Of a DNA stretch of 64,000 bases, positions 49,519-62,115 are shown piece after piece. The stretch covers positions 28,414,222 to 28,478,221 of the forward strand of contig CM074195.1 in NCBI GenBank assembly GCA_037179385.1. Direction: 5' to 3'. A program made the position numbers and the translations under genes. Source of the stretch: Holothuria scabra (Eukaryota > Echinodermata > Holothuroidea > Aspidochirotida > Holothuriidae). Position 1 is the stretch's first letter; every line of letters begins with the position of its first letter. The notes under the pieces are model-generated. The model saw only the letters and a program-made list of their open reading frames with translations. It did no database searches and was not told the origin of the DNA.

Positions 49519-49689
49519 CAGTGTCGTAATTGAGTCACTAGATTAGTGACTCGAGTCACCAGTTTTCAAACTCTTAAGTGACTCGAGTCATTGTACTATT
49601 TCAATGGGGAAATTACTCCTGAATTCTATCGAGTCACTATCATTCATTTTGAGAGAAAGTGACTAGAGTCGTGACTTGTTACAACAATG
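49519..49689. mobile_element. hAT-type MITE, 171 bp, with 8-bp target duplication
   Basis: CAGTGTCGTAATTGAGTCAC at left; TAGAGTCGTGACTTGTTACA and ACAATG at right. Perfect 8-bp flanks CCACCCAG (49511-49518, 49690-49697). The interior repeats GTGACTCGAGTCA. Confidence 0.85.
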
Positions 49690-49897
49690 CCACCCAGACC
49701 ATAAGGAGTGTCAAGACACAGCACATTGACAGGTTTCACTCATGATCAACCAACTTTGATAAAACTTGATATGGCATTTCTTTGAAACATGGTATTTTAA
49801 TGCCTTATGGGAGTTTAGTTTAGGTAGCTCATCAAGGTAGGAGTTTGTTGGAAACAGAGGTGAGATTTAAAATGAAGGATACACTCCCCTCCTTTTT

Positions 49898-51603
49898 GGT
49901 TCCTTGTGTAACAAAGGAACCTATGCAGTCACCTTGGCGTATGTATGTGTGTGTGTGTGTGTGTATGTGTGTGTGTATGTGACGGATTGGAATGCGAGGT
50001 ATGTGGTGCGATAACTCAATAACCGAGTGATCAATTTTATTCAAACTTGGTATGTATGTTGATGTTGTGGAGTAGATGTGCCCTATTGTTTTTGGTGGAG
50101 GTCAAAGGTCACTGGTGATCACCAGAGGCCAAAAACTGAATTTCTGTTAGAAGCTGTAACTCAGTATCCGTTGTTCAAGCAGTGGCACAATGTTAGGATA
50201 AGTTAGATTGGTAGGAAGTGAAAATGTTTGTACATTAACCAAAATAATTGGAAAGGGTCAAAAGGTCAAAAAGTAATGTTTTATTGATATCTTGCCACTG
50301 AAACATTTTAGAGGGGTGGTGTAATGGAGATTTGTGTTCGTCTAAGTAAAATGCGCGGATGACCCCCCTTGACCTCACCTGACCTCATTTGACCTTTTGA
50401 CCTTTGTGACTTTTTGTGACTTTTTTAGTGACGTCAAGATTTGTCTTGATCAGACGAACCAAAGAGGCTAATACACTACCCTCCTACGATGTTCTTTACT
50501 TGAGTTACTGACATTTAAGTGACAGGTTAGTGTGTACATGTAGGTCATATGTAGGCCTATTGCAATGCCAGGTATGCGGTGCAATTGCTCAATAAGCAAG
50601 TAACATAGTTGAAATAATGGAAAGTTGTTTTCGTCTAAGTAAAGTGCATGTGAAGACTCTTTGGGTCTTTGTTCAATTGGTTTAAAAGTCCATCTGAATT
50701 TTTATGCCTTTAGAAAAATGCAATGTATAAAAGAAAGGAAGAATTATAACCCCCTCTCGGTCTAAAAGCAGTTTAGTTAACAATCAGGACAGAAATTCAA
50801 TTATTATTAAAAAAAACCTTTTCCTCACATACAGTATTGAATAAAGTTATTCGCAATGCAAGCTTAGATTCCAATTTCAATAGTAAAATATGACAGCAGT
50901 TTCTCTTCTTTACCTCTGCTTTTACCCTAGGGACTACAATGCTGTTTCTAACACCCTCTTTAGGTTAAAAGGTCAAGTTGAAAGTCATTTATTAGATTCT
51001 ACAGAGCTATCTTTGTTTCTTGGTTTTCTAGCCAAATTGTGAAGAAGTAATTGGTGGTAATAAACCACTCTGGGGCTGCCTTTAGTAGCAGAATTGTGGA
51101 CTTTTCCTTGTCTTTGCTTTAATGGCAAACACATTGGGTAGTCTAAAGGACAGCCATGACATAATTTCTAGTCATCCATCATAAACTTTGGTGGTCATGA
51201 ATTACCAGATGACTGTTAAATTTCTTTGGTGCAGAAGAGACTGTTTATTTAAATTCAGTTTTGATCTACTTTGACTGTATTTGACCTTTGTGACTTCTTT
51301 TTTTAAGGTCTGGATTTGAATTGTTGAGATTGACCAAAAAGGCAATTAACTAACCTCCTATATTACCCCACACTCAAGTAAATGACATTTTAGTGAAAGG
51401 TGATGAATGTATTTGGGCGTATACAGTGTGATAATTTGAAAAGTTCCGTGTTTGTTTGATTTTGAAATTTAATGTGTCCCTTTGTTTTGGGGTGATGGCC
51501 ATAAGTCATTGGGGTTAAAGGTGCAAATTATGCCTTCTTTGTGACTACCTTAATACAATATCATCTTAAATACAAGGAACCATAGTGCCCTTGGGCTCTT
51601 GTT
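49898..51603 (+). repeat. AGGTCA-rich interspersed repeat, longest copy
   Basis: Hairpin GGTTCCTTGTGTAACAAAGG then AACC, CTATGCAGTCACC, (GT)n, TTTTTGGTGGAGGTCAAAGG, several CACCTGACCTCATTTGACCT-type blocks, and the end AAGGAACCATAGTGCCCTTG then GGCTCTTGTT. Same architecture as 5955-7219, with extra internal sequence. Confidence 0.72.
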
Positions 51604-54600
51604 TTTCTATTTGTTTGTTTATTTCAAGGATGATGGTATTAAATTCCACCTTTGCTGATTTGATTGTTGTATCTATTTGTGTAGTCATTTTTTTTCTACA
51701 GTTCAAGACCTTTTACTTTTCTTCTTGTGCCCCCTCCCTATGTACGCACATTCCTGGTCCATTTACCTCCCAAATCTCATCCCCCCCCCTATGATACCAC
51801 TTACATTTGTTTGTTTAAGGGCACTGTACAGCAACACAAAGAAAAGGACGCCTCATTATTACCTGCGCAGTGTGATTTAACACTTCCCGTTTTTCGAAAA
51901 CTAAAGAGAAATCATACTATTCATCAAAGTTTAATTTATTGAAAATCCAACCATTCTTCACCTCAGGGCCTCCTGAAATGCAAATTAGGGAGTCAAGAGT
52001 ATGTCCTTCATAATTCCCTCTCTAAATGAATCAAAATTGTCTGTTTCCTTCAGTCTTTGTTTCATGAAGCAAAATGTTAATTTGTATGGGAGCATTTTTC
52101 CATGGAGATCTGTCTTTTATTAATATGGTGGATAATGTCTTCCTGTGATACAAACAAGTCCCTGTTGCGCATTTTAGAGGGTACCAGGGGAACGACCGGC
52201 ATTATTTATTGAAAGCAAACCGTGGCGTTGGGATTTGCCTCCTTGACTGCCAGTCTTTTCAATTCTGCTCACAACCTCCCACTCAAAAGAAAATATCCAA
52301 ACCCAGCCACCTGAGCACTGAGAAGACTAACAGGTGCTATATATTGAGATAGCATGGAAATTCATACAACATGAATATAGAAGCAGTCACAAATGATTAA
52401 GTTTTCTTCCCAAAAATATAGGATTACACATTTGCAACGAAAGGCTTTGTACCATAGTATTTGGGAGGGATTTAGAGGCAGCATTTGTCTGATAAGATAA
52501 AAACAAAACTCAATTATATCAAAGGAAAAATTTTTTCAAGATGATGCTTGCTAATGCTTTCTAAGGTTTCATTACTTGTAAACTCTCCAGTTTTCTTTCA
52601 TTTTTGTTAACTTGTGAATCTTGGTTTTGGCTACATTTAGCCCCTTTTCACAACTGGAAGCTAGGCAAAAGAAATTCCTTTCAGTCAAGCTCCCTCCTTA
52701 ACTTTGCCCACAAATGGATTTAAACTAGTTTGTATCATGTCTACAGTATGGTTATTGCAATAGAGGAAGGTTGGACAGGTGGTCGTGTCTCCTTCCTTCC
52801 AAAAATTCGACAAAAAATAGTTCTTTCCTTTTAAAAAGATTATATTGACTCCTGGAAACTTGTATTGTTGAAAGCCACACAAAGAAAAGCTGTGCTTGGC
52901 CAATAATAGGCCCTCTCCCCCAACAAATCAATAATGTAGTCTCATTCTTTCACCTAAATTGCCATTGGCAGGTCAGGCAAGAGGAGCTAATGGGCAATAG
53001 TTGTCAAGCTTGCACTGGGTTGAAACACACTAACAGCATAATAACAAACAACTATTGTGAATCTTTTTGTATTTTTTCTTCAAAACTGTACACAAACTTG
53101 GAAGATAAATAGACATTTGCAAGAAAAATAGTGAAAACTTGAATCTTGTAGAATGTGAGTAAAAAGCAATGAAGACATTTCTTTTGATACAAAAATACTG
53201 AATGATGACTCTTGCCAACATAAAATAGAAGCTTAGTAAATGAAAACAAACAAATAATGAGCTAATTTGACCTTTACTGTTAACCTTTGACCTATGACAT
53301 CATTTATAATTCATCAACAATTTTTTCAAGTCAAGAACCTACCCACCAAATCTGAACTTCATTGAGGGAGGTATACACTTCTTTAAAGAAAATTAGAAAT
53401 GAATAGGAAGTGGCTGTATTCAAAAACTCTTCTGAGTTTATCAAATTTAGATTATTTACACTAAATTTCAACTTTTGCTTTAATTAAAAGACAGCTAAAA
53501 CCACAATATTTTGATAATGTATTAACTCAAAAGTTTTGTCTCCGTTTTACAGATACACAGTTATTTTTAAACACAGATTTGTCTCTTCTGAAAGCACTTC
53601 CCGGAAACATAAAATATGGGAAAATATGACTACACTGACATAAAACTGCATTTATTACAAAAGCAGTAAATTGTTAAAAACAAGGTCTGTCCATCAAAGA
53701 TAGAAATCTTGCAGTACTGTGTGCTATGCAGACTAGTCCTATCCATACATAATGACAGGCCTTCAGCCAAGCAATATCTCTTGCCTGCCAAAAAGTGACT
53801 TTGATTTAGGACTTTTGTGATAGTTTTTTGCTGCAAAGTTTACTTGGGAATATTGGTTCCAGGGGTGAATTCAAAATGCTCAGTGTTTAAATAAAGAAAA
53901 TTAGGAAACTGAAGGTGAATTATACACAAAGGAGAGAATTTTGTGTATAGGATGAAATTTCGCATCAATTGAGTTTTCAACTCAAATTTTGAAGATCTAC
54001 AGCTTCAGCTGACTATGAGCCATCAGTCAGAGAATGAGTGTGTAAAACTTTGGTGTTTGAAGAGATATTTTGAATATCACCTTTCCAGTTGTATGAATGG
54101 GAAGATGCCAATGGCAATGGTTGTCTACAGCTATCATCCATTCCTACATTTGTGATATTTTCAAGTGCTTGAGGGAATGGCGGAAGAATTTTTGGGAATG
54201 GTGGAATTTTCCTCAAGTGAGGAAGAGAATCATGAAGATTGAGAAGCACTGTCCTAAACTTTACATTATTTGTAATAATGTCAGACTTCAATAACTACAT
54301 CTAAACTAATTTTCCTGCCAAAAGAAGTCAAGGTGCAAAGTAATGAAAGTCATATGGCTTATGACAGTGAAATGAAACCTGATCAACGTTTCATCTCCTT
54401 AATAACTTGAATTTTTTCCTTCATATTTAATATGCAAATTAATTTCTCAAAGGTAATGCACTAATCAATTGTAAGAGGCACCATTTAACCCCTGAACAGC
54501 GGCAAGTTTAAATATGTTTCATAGTTGTCCGAGTCATGATGGATGTAGGGGTGTGTCTAAGCTCTCCCAAATAATGCATCAAAGTATTGACCTAATAGGT

Positions 54601-55163
54601 GAGATGGATCATATTTTACATGGAACTTGGGTCAAACAAAGTCTGTGAAATTTGGGTCAATTGTGTAATGGAGGAAAGTGTCAATGCCTCAAAATGTTTT
54701 ATACTCTTAATGAACATCGACCAGCCTACCCGCCCGCAGTAAGAGGGTGCATCTTACGATTGACAAGTGGTGTGAATACAATGGAATGGCTGCTCAAGCT
54801 TCTTCTCCATCAGAATGGATCACTTCTTCAGTTCCCTGCAGGAAAAAAAAAAGATAAAAGAAAAATAGAAATAGAAATAAAAAATTGTATGAATGATGCA
54901 TGTCATTTAAATATTACCACCACGGTGAGGTAGGGAGTTTTCCATAGTTAGGGATGTTGAACCTTACAACTTCACAAAGTTTATCACATGCTCTATGTAA
55001 GGACAAATTAAATCTGACAGTCTTGATATGGAAAAAATTATTTTTTTTTTCTGCAGTTACTACTCCCTTCACACCCCCTCCCATCTCAAATTCTAACACA
55101 GCACTATTTACAGATCAATTCTGTCAGTAGTTGTTTCATAACAGAAGTAGGGAAGGGGGGATG
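51604..55163. other. Non-genic stretch downstream of LRRC23
   Basis: No exon recognised on either strand. The LRRC23 3' UTR must occupy its right end on the minus strand, but no clear polyadenylation signal is visible near the stop. Confidence 0.45.
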
Positions 55164-55351
55164 TTAGCTTGGTGGGGAAAGCAACCGAAAATTCACCTCA
55201 GCTGCCAGTTCCTCTGCCCTCCTTTGCTCATAAATTTCTTCTGCCTCTTGCCTTTCTTCTTCAGTAAACTCATCTTTGTCCAATCGTTCAATTCTTCGCA
55301 AATTTATCAGGACTTCCATTCTGTAGTCATCTTCATCAAAGATTGGATTAT
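55164..55351 (-). CDS. LRRC23: LRRC23 last coding exon (LRR cap and acidic C-terminus)
   Basis: Follows CTTCTTTCACAG on the minus strand. It completes D and encodes NPIFDEDDYRMEVL, then RRIERLDKDEFTEEERQEAE, and ends LLSPPS with stop TAA (55164-55166). LERLDK-(D/E)-(E/F) followed by a charged helix is the family's C-terminal pattern. An alternative donor (GAG then GTGAAT at 55196) inside the exon could splice to a further exon and remove the last 10 residues, so the exact C-terminus is uncertain. Confidence 0.85.
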
Positions 55352-58300
55352 CTGTGAAAGAAGAATTCCTTGCTTACGATGTTTGCAATTTTAATGAAGT
55401 TATGAGGTTTTCCCAATTTGCTGTGGTGGAACATCTATAAGGTACAGGGAAGAAAGGGAAACTGCCCAGGGAATGTGGAGATGGGGGGCTAGGGGGGCTT
55501 TAGCCCCTGCACTTTTTTGCTGTGGGCATTTTGGGCTGCCTTAAACTGCATTTTGGGCTGCCTTAAACTGCATTTATTTTACTGGACATATTGGGCCGCT
55601 TCGATGATTAGCCCCCGCACTTCAAAATTTGCTCTGCTGCCTCTGCTGCCCCCTGACAGATAAAAATTGCCAGCCAGCGTCCTTTTAGGTGTTTAACGTC
55701 CTCACATTCCTTCAATGCACTCTACAGACCATTCTTACTCCCCAACCCTACCCCTTGCCCCATCCCCTCTTCCTTGACAAAATTCCCTAGCTTCTTCTCT
55801 GCCAGTATGTTAAATTTTAAGACACCCAGGTTTGACATATAGCTACTCATTTCAATACGTGAAAAAACAAAAATACCACAAATATAATTAATTTCCACGT
55901 CAAAGTCTTCTTCTATCCTACATGTTTTTATAACACCCTTCACATCATTTTCCTCTCCCATGACAATGTAATACTAACCACTCTGTCCTTGCCTTGATTA
56001 CTCTTAAATTCATAACCACCCTTTTTCCATCCCTCTCTTCTTTGAGATAATTCCTCAAGAGTTTTGTAATTATATATTCTCTTCTCATGAAATTGTGGAT
56101 AGGGGTGGGTGCAACATGTGGCCTTTTGAGGATAGGAGAGGCTAAAATAAAAGGGTAGGGGGGGCTTAAATAAAAAGGAATACATTTTGAGCTTATGTCC
56201 AACTATCCTTACTAACTTTTGGAAACTTGAGGGGTTACATCCCCCAGCCCATCAACCCCCACCCCCTTAGCCTTAATTGCTAACTGCAAAACATTGAGTG
56301 TTAAGTTGTTCCTGTTAAAAATGCACTGGCAAGCTCAATTGTAAGGTCACAAACAGCCCATCAGACTACATGCAAAAATTTTTATGTATTCTAGTAAACA
56401 AGATGAATGAGACATATTTCACAAAAATAAACTTTATTGTTTGAAGATATGGATACCAGCAACCCCTAGGTTTCTTTGAAAGTAAATGAATGGGTATTTA
56501 ATTTCAGAGGTATTCATGTTCTTCAGTATTACTTTAAAGGTTTGATGCCATGAAATTGAAGTAGTTGGACATGCTATGCTACTGCATGTAATACTTAGAA
56601 AATACCCGTAACTTCCATCAAAATCTAAAGACTAACCACCACACAGGGTAATTTCTATATAGTCCTATGTCACGAATAAACATGCTATAAATATGCAAAT
56701 TTTCGACATAAAAAATGGATTTAAATACCAAATGTGGCCAATGTTTGACTTCGTTCCAGCAACCTATGGCTCAAGGGAACTTGTGACATTGGCAGGGGTA
56801 CATTACCTCATTTTCAAAAAAAAGAAAAGTCAATGGACAGTCTCTCAGATATGGGTGGGGGTACTTTTACAGCAGGAAAACCTAGAGGGGGTGCTATTAA
56901 ACCCTAAGCACCCCTTTCATTAAAATAAAAGAATAAAGTTAAACACATCCTTAAGAACTAGAAACTTCACACAGGCAAATGAGTTGATGTGCATGACAGA
57001 AGAGGGTCTACTTTCTCTTCCAACAATTTCTGATGGTTTCCTAAGATGACCAGGGACAGATTCCAGTTTATCATTTTACACAAACCTAATTGATGTACTG
57101 CTGTGCCCATAGCTGAGGTCCTTGACCCTGGGCAATGTTTTGACAGTAGCAGGGGAACCCCAGTCTTACTCTAAATGTAGCATACAAATATCTTCCTAAG
57201 CCAGTATAAGAATTTTCACAGAATGCCAAGAGATAAAAGGAATAGATTTAAACCTAGGGACCTTACAAACTTTCCCTCAAAGCATCTAATCTAAATGCGA
57301 CTAATTACCAAAGACTAAGTTGAAATAATAGAACCTACAGCAACTGTGTGTGATGATCTGAACATGCAATGGACTAGGGAGAACAACCCATTGCCCCACA
57401 ACTGGAAAAAGCTGTGGGTATGGCTAGACGGTTAGGTCCGGAGTAGAGGCATTAAACTCCGACAAACCAAAGCAAACCACACACACACACAAACATGAAC
57501 ACTAATGACATACAGTAGCTAGCTTAATTACTATTTTCACTAGAACCAAAACAAATATGAAAACACTAACCTGATAATATCAGAGCTCTCAGTTTTGGTA
57601 GACATTTAAGCTTTGCTGTCTCCTTGACATTTTTAACATTATTTCCTCGCAAGTTGATATATTGCAGATTTTTCATTGACTCTGAAAATCCGTCAAGTTT
57701 CTCCAACTGATTGTCCCGAAGGTGGAGGGTGGTGAGGTGTTCTAACCTCTCCAGACCTTCAATGGCTGTGATCACATTTCCACCCTGTATAATGAAATAG
57801 GGGTTAAAAATTTAAGGAATTTCAAAAATTCAATAGACATAAGCTGACATAATTTTTTAGGAAAATTTCAAATGGAGTTAAACTTCAGACTTTAAATAAC
57901 TTTGAAAGGGCTTTGAAAAGCCCTTCTTGCAAAAGGAATGAAAACTGAACATGTTTTCTTGCGTAAAAGCATTTGCAATTAGCATCATGTGAGGTCACTT
58001 TGGCAGAGCTACAATGGAGCACATGACCTACATGACATAGGCACAGTTGATATACCAACATACCCTCCTAGTAAAAAAATCAGCTGCCTGCATGCGTATG
58101 TTGCAATGATATACACCTGCCTCTTCCAGAGAGTGCTCTTTCTGTCCTATGATGGAAATGCATCGTTTTGAGACTTCATATCAATGAATGAAACCTCACC
58201 AATTGAGAATTTTGTCTTTCCACCAAAAATATGTATTTTTGGGGGGCAATGAGTGTCCTTCTTTAAGGAGAGATGCAGTTGATTCATCTGGTTTAGATAG

Positions 58301-58918
58301 CACTTTTACTGTGTAACTTAATCATGCATGAGGAGAGATTTGCCTTCACTACGATCCGCCACGGCTACCACACTTCTAAGGGAAAAGCTGCAGATCCTGA
58401 TTGAAGTACCTGACCCCTGGTTTATTTATACCTCAATTAGCTAAATCATTCATACCTCAATTAGTTGCACCAAAGAACAGCAGTTTGATGTATATTCTGT
58501 TATGGTATAAGCCCCATAACTTAGAGGTTTACATAATAACTAACAACAAATTGTGAAATAAGTTGTGACAGAAAGGAGATTGACTTGCTCATGGAGTATA
58601 CTGAAGGATAAGAAAAATTGTCAGTTCAAACTGAGATAAACTATCATCAAATGCCAACCTTTCAGGGCTATTGGCAAAAGCTTGAAGGAGCATCTGATTG
58701 GTACTGAGAACAACTCTTGATGAGGATTTGGTATAAAAAGATATGGGGAATGGTACATCCAGATTAATAAAAGTAATAACATCTTACCAGGAAAAGGTTT
58801 TTCAAATTAGGAAGTGTAACACCAGCAGTTGATGTTAGTTTGTTGCCTCTCAGTTCCAAAGTATGGAGCCTTCCAAGTTTAGAGGGGTCCAGGCCGGTGA
58901 TGTTCGTAATTTCGTTGA
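55164..58918 (-). CDS. LRRC23: LRRC23 (radial spoke LRR protein), 3' part of gene
   Basis: Leucine-rich-repeat protein of motile cilia; in mammals it is needed for the head of radial spoke 3 and for sperm motility. Exons 58788-58918, 57571-57784 and 55164-55351 join in frame on the minus strand with AG/GT at each internal junction. The product has LHTLELRGNKL, LKNLFLGGNVI, LTTLHLRDNQLEKLDGFSES, LQYINLRGNNV and LRALILSDNPI, then an acidic, charged C-terminus. From memory, human LRRC23 has LHTLELRGNQL, LTTLHLRDNQI, LQYLNLRGNMV and LRALVLLDNPC in the same order. The first exon seen begins in phase 1, so upstream exons for the N-terminus and first LRRs are missing here. I searched 58,919-64,000 and recognised none; they are probably beyond the window, since no decay is visible in what remains. 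Confidence 0.88.
55352..57570 (-). other. LRRC23 intron
   Basis: Holds a G/C-rich repeat piece at about 55,480-55,670, with a direct duplication of CATTTTGGGCTGCCTTAAAC. A SINE body fragment lies at 57,325-57,468 (GTGTGTGATGATCTGAACAT, GCAATGGACTAGGGAGAACA). No further exon recognised. Confidence 0.55.
57571..57784 (-). CDS. LRRC23: LRRC23 internal exon (LRRs)
   Basis: 214 bases after CATTATACAG with donor GTTAGT on the minus strand. It encodes GGNVITAIEGLERLEHL, then TTLHLRDNQLEKLDGF, then LQYINLRGNNV and LPKLRALILS, ending in phase 1. This covers two full LRRs and the start of the last one. Confidence 0.92.
57785..58787 (-). other. LRRC23 intron
   Basis: About 1 kb between the two LRR exons; nothing else recognised. 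Confidence 0.6.
58788..58918 (-). CDS. LRRC23: LRRC23 internal exon (LRRs)
   Basis: 131 bases between TTTCTCCAG and donor GTAAGA on the minus strand. It encodes NEITNITGLDPSKLGRLHTL, then ELRGNKL, then LPNLKNLFL. GLDP-KL and LHTLELRGN are characteristic of LRRC23. It ends in phase 0 at LFL, completed by GGN of the next exon to make one LRR core (LxLxxN). Confidence 0.9.
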
Positions 58919-59289
58919 CTGGAGAAATTGTCAAATAAAGTCAAAGAAAAAAAAATTGATTTGGTGCATACATTCAACAGAACCATAAAATTTCGTAAAA
59001 ACTATGTAGCCAGCGACAACAGGGAGGTTTGATGATTTATAACACCATGCTGCAACAGTTTCCATTACTGAATTACAGCACCTACTAGAAACTCAAAATC
59101 CCATCGGTGGCTATCTCTGCAGGCTTTTCAGACTTAGTTTATAAGGGATGTTTATTCTGAAAGTTGCCCAGTGGTGCAAGTCTAATCTCCCAAACAATAT
59201 AACAAATCAATTGATAATTTGCAGCAATTGGATATGGCAAACTGAGCAGTTGTGGTCAATGGAGATTAATTGGGAGCTTGTTTGCTCAA

Positions 59290-59443
59290 TAGACCTATTT
59301 CCAAATAGCAATTACAATGAATTGTGGGATATAGTTTTGGGTATGGGTCAATTTTAACCACAGAAAAATGCCATAGACAAAAACGACAAACACCAAAACT
59401 CTATCCCACAATCCTTTGTAATTGCTATTTGGAAATAGGTCTA
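59290..59443. mobile_element. MITE family A, copy 2
   Basis: TAGACCTATTTCCAAATAGC, AATTACAATGAATTGTGGGA and their complement at the right end, with TA at both borders. Matches 37,838-37,989. Confidence 0.88.
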
Positions 59444-59844
59444 TAGAGATGACAAACTCTGGGGATAGGTAGAAAGAGCTGGAGAGGTGCTGACTGCATT
59501 TGGCCAAAGGGTCCTGTAGTGAAATGAAAGCTGTGGTATTAATGTGCATGGCAGTGTTGTTGATCTTCCTTCATGATGATTAATTATTTATCATTTTAGT
59601 TTCTATTGTGGCTTTTGCTACAGAGAAGTAAGTTGTACTGATAATACCTAATAGCAGCAATAGCTTAAGCTATAAACCTATGCCTACAGTATGTATGTAA
59701 ACAAGCAGAGAAAAACTGACTAAAGGCTAAACTAAAACATTACAGCAAAGGAAAATTTTATATCACCCCGACAAGGTTCTCTTCATTAGTTAAATGCCCT
59801 TGCAGTGTTGATATGACTCAGCAGAGTTTTGCACATGTAGCTTG

Positions 59845-60106
59845 TAGACGAATCCGATCAGCGCTTGTGTTTCATGACAGAACTAAGGTAGCCATCAGTG
59901 GGATCCATCTGCCTTAAATCATCTTCATTTATTGTCTACATGAATTTCAAGCCCTCATATTCAGTAAAATTGAAGGAATCAATGTACAATTTAGTGCACA
60001 TCAATCCATTATACAGGTAAGCAAGAAAATTGAAAGACTGAAAGGTCATAGATCCCAGCTATTGTCGACTGAAATCAGACCACCATTTGCTGTCCGGGTT
60101 CATCTA
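59845..60106. mobile_element. MITE family B, copy 2 (TA-bordered)
   Basis: TAGACGAATCCGATCAGCGC at left; GTCGACTGAAATCAGACCAC and CGGGTTCATCTA at right. Matches 37,552-37,809 in reverse. Confidence 0.72.
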
Positions 60107-60671
60107 TACACAAGGCTACTTGCAAATGTCCTGGGAAAAGGAATGCTGGCATGGAAGTGCCAAGAAAAGATGTGAGCAAATTACCCCCATCCCTCCCCTC
60201 CCCCCCCCCAAAAAAAAATGGTACAAACAGGATACTTCCTCTTGGTTTTTTCCATTTTGAGAATGCGAATCATTCAACTATGGGAAGAAAACAAGTGCAA
60301 AGAATTTATTTGACTCATTATTTCCTAGAACTTAACTGCTACAAATTCCCCAAAAATTTTGGAAGGAAAATGCAGTCCCAATGCTCACATTGAAACAATA
60401 GAAGTTTTGTTCAGGGTTAAAACCTTTACAAAAATTTGTGTCAACTTTTTGTCTGTTGCCACAAAAGGCTCTTTCAAGAAAAACAACAGAAATCTAGGTC
60501 CTTTACGGTTGAAAACACATGACAAACTTGCATACCGAACTCAGTCACAGGACAATTTATAACATGTTTCCTAATTTTCAATTAGTCAGTTTTTTTACTG
60601 GAAAATCTTTACTTTTTGTTGGTTTTACATTATAGGCTACCTGTAATTGCCACAATTTCCTCTAAATTCAA

Positions 60672-61630
60672 CAGTGGCGTAACCAGCGGGGGGGGGGGGG
60701 GCAGGGGCAGGAGCCCCCCCAGTGAAATGCCTTGCCCCCCCAAATGAAATTCGTAGGTCGAAAAAAAATGAATGAAAATGGGTAGGCAGTGGCATTACCT
60801 GATACTACGTATCAGGTGGGGTAGGGTGGGAGTAAAGTTTTATAAATGAGTGAAGATATATATTGTACAGCAGTTACTGAAATCTTGTTTTCATTCCTAC
60901 CAATATATTTTTTCTTAAAACAGAAAGAAATAGCCCTGGCCTAATTTATATTGAAGAAAAGTCAAGACCAAAAATAAGAGAGTAAAAGCAAACAATTGAT
61001 TTTAAAAGCAAGCAAATTGTCAAGATCCCCATACGATAGCATTTTTGATAGGAAGAGTGGCAAATCGTGATTCTGATTAGGCATTGTAAATCAAACTTTA
61101 TACAAATAAAACACATGAGTCATTTAATTGAGAAATTTTGCATGTGCTTTTCTTGGAATGTGTATGATTAATTAAATATGGTTCATGTGCAGTTTCAGAT
61201 TTTCACAGTTTAAATTAAGGCATGGTATGACTATTTCCACAGGTACAAAGCAGTAAAATGGTCAACTTGTGCAATAAACAAAGGAACAAGCGATGCTTTG
61301 ATGCAGTGGAGAACCTTTTCGGCCAACCTATTAAGACTCTAGCATGTCCCTCGTTGGCATAAAGCAAACATTCATAGCGGAAGTATAAATTTCCAAACCT
61401 GTGTTTTAAAAAATTTGGGATATTTAGCTGAAATTCACAGGGCCCAAAGACACTTGAAAGTGCCATTTCCAACAATCTGAGAGGCATTTTTAGCCAAAAT
61501 TTTCTCTGTACGCTACACGCCAACCGATGATGGCGCTCCGCTTAGATAGTGTTATTTGTGCTAGCCCCTCCATATCAACCTTTACCCCCCCCTCAGCCCC
61601 CCCAAATGAAAAAGTCTGGTTACACCACTG
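60672..61630. mobile_element. hAT-type element, 959 bp, with 8-bp target duplication
   Basis: Ends CAGTGGCGTAACCAG and CTGGTTACACCACTG (one mismatch), flanked by AAATTCAA on both sides (60664-60671, 61631-61638). Terminal G-rich and C-rich tracts lie inside each end. An open frame of 102 codons (61215-61523, minus) has no recognised transposase motif. Confidence 0.9.
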
Positions 61631-61689
61631 AAATTCAACCACTTGGCCAAAAAAAGTTAACAATGCTAACATTCCTAAGAGTAGCTCTA

Positions 61690-62115
61690 TGAGGGTCATG
61701 ACAGTGGATGATATTGAAAATTGGACTTAACTTCATAACAATCTTTATGAAAGATGCAACTATCTTTTTTATTTTGATCAGATGATCCCATCTTTGTGAG
61801 TTTTAGCTAAAATCTTGATATCTCTGGTCAAGATGGCAGCCACTTTTGCCAACCCATGCAAGTATAATTAGTATCTGAAGGCTATGACAGACAGTTTTTA
61901 TCAAACTACACACAGCCTGATAAAAGCTGTCTGTCAGGGTGATATCAAAAAGAAGAATTTTTTTTCTGATGTCTTGTGATGCAAATCACATGTTTATACA
62001 GGTTGGTAAGGTTTGGCTTATTTTGACCACAGATGGAGAAGTTTTTAACTAAAACTAACAAAAAATCAGAGAGCGATTACGTCTGCTATTATTGCACTCA
62101 CTGTGACCCACACTT
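61690..62115. mobile_element. Diverged copy of the 17,056 TIR element
   Basis: Shares ACAGGTTGGTAAGGTTT, GACCACAGATGGAGAAG-TTTTAAC, AAAAATC and a terminal CACTGTGACCCACACTTA with 17,056-17,489. The left end is unclear. Confidence 0.5.
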
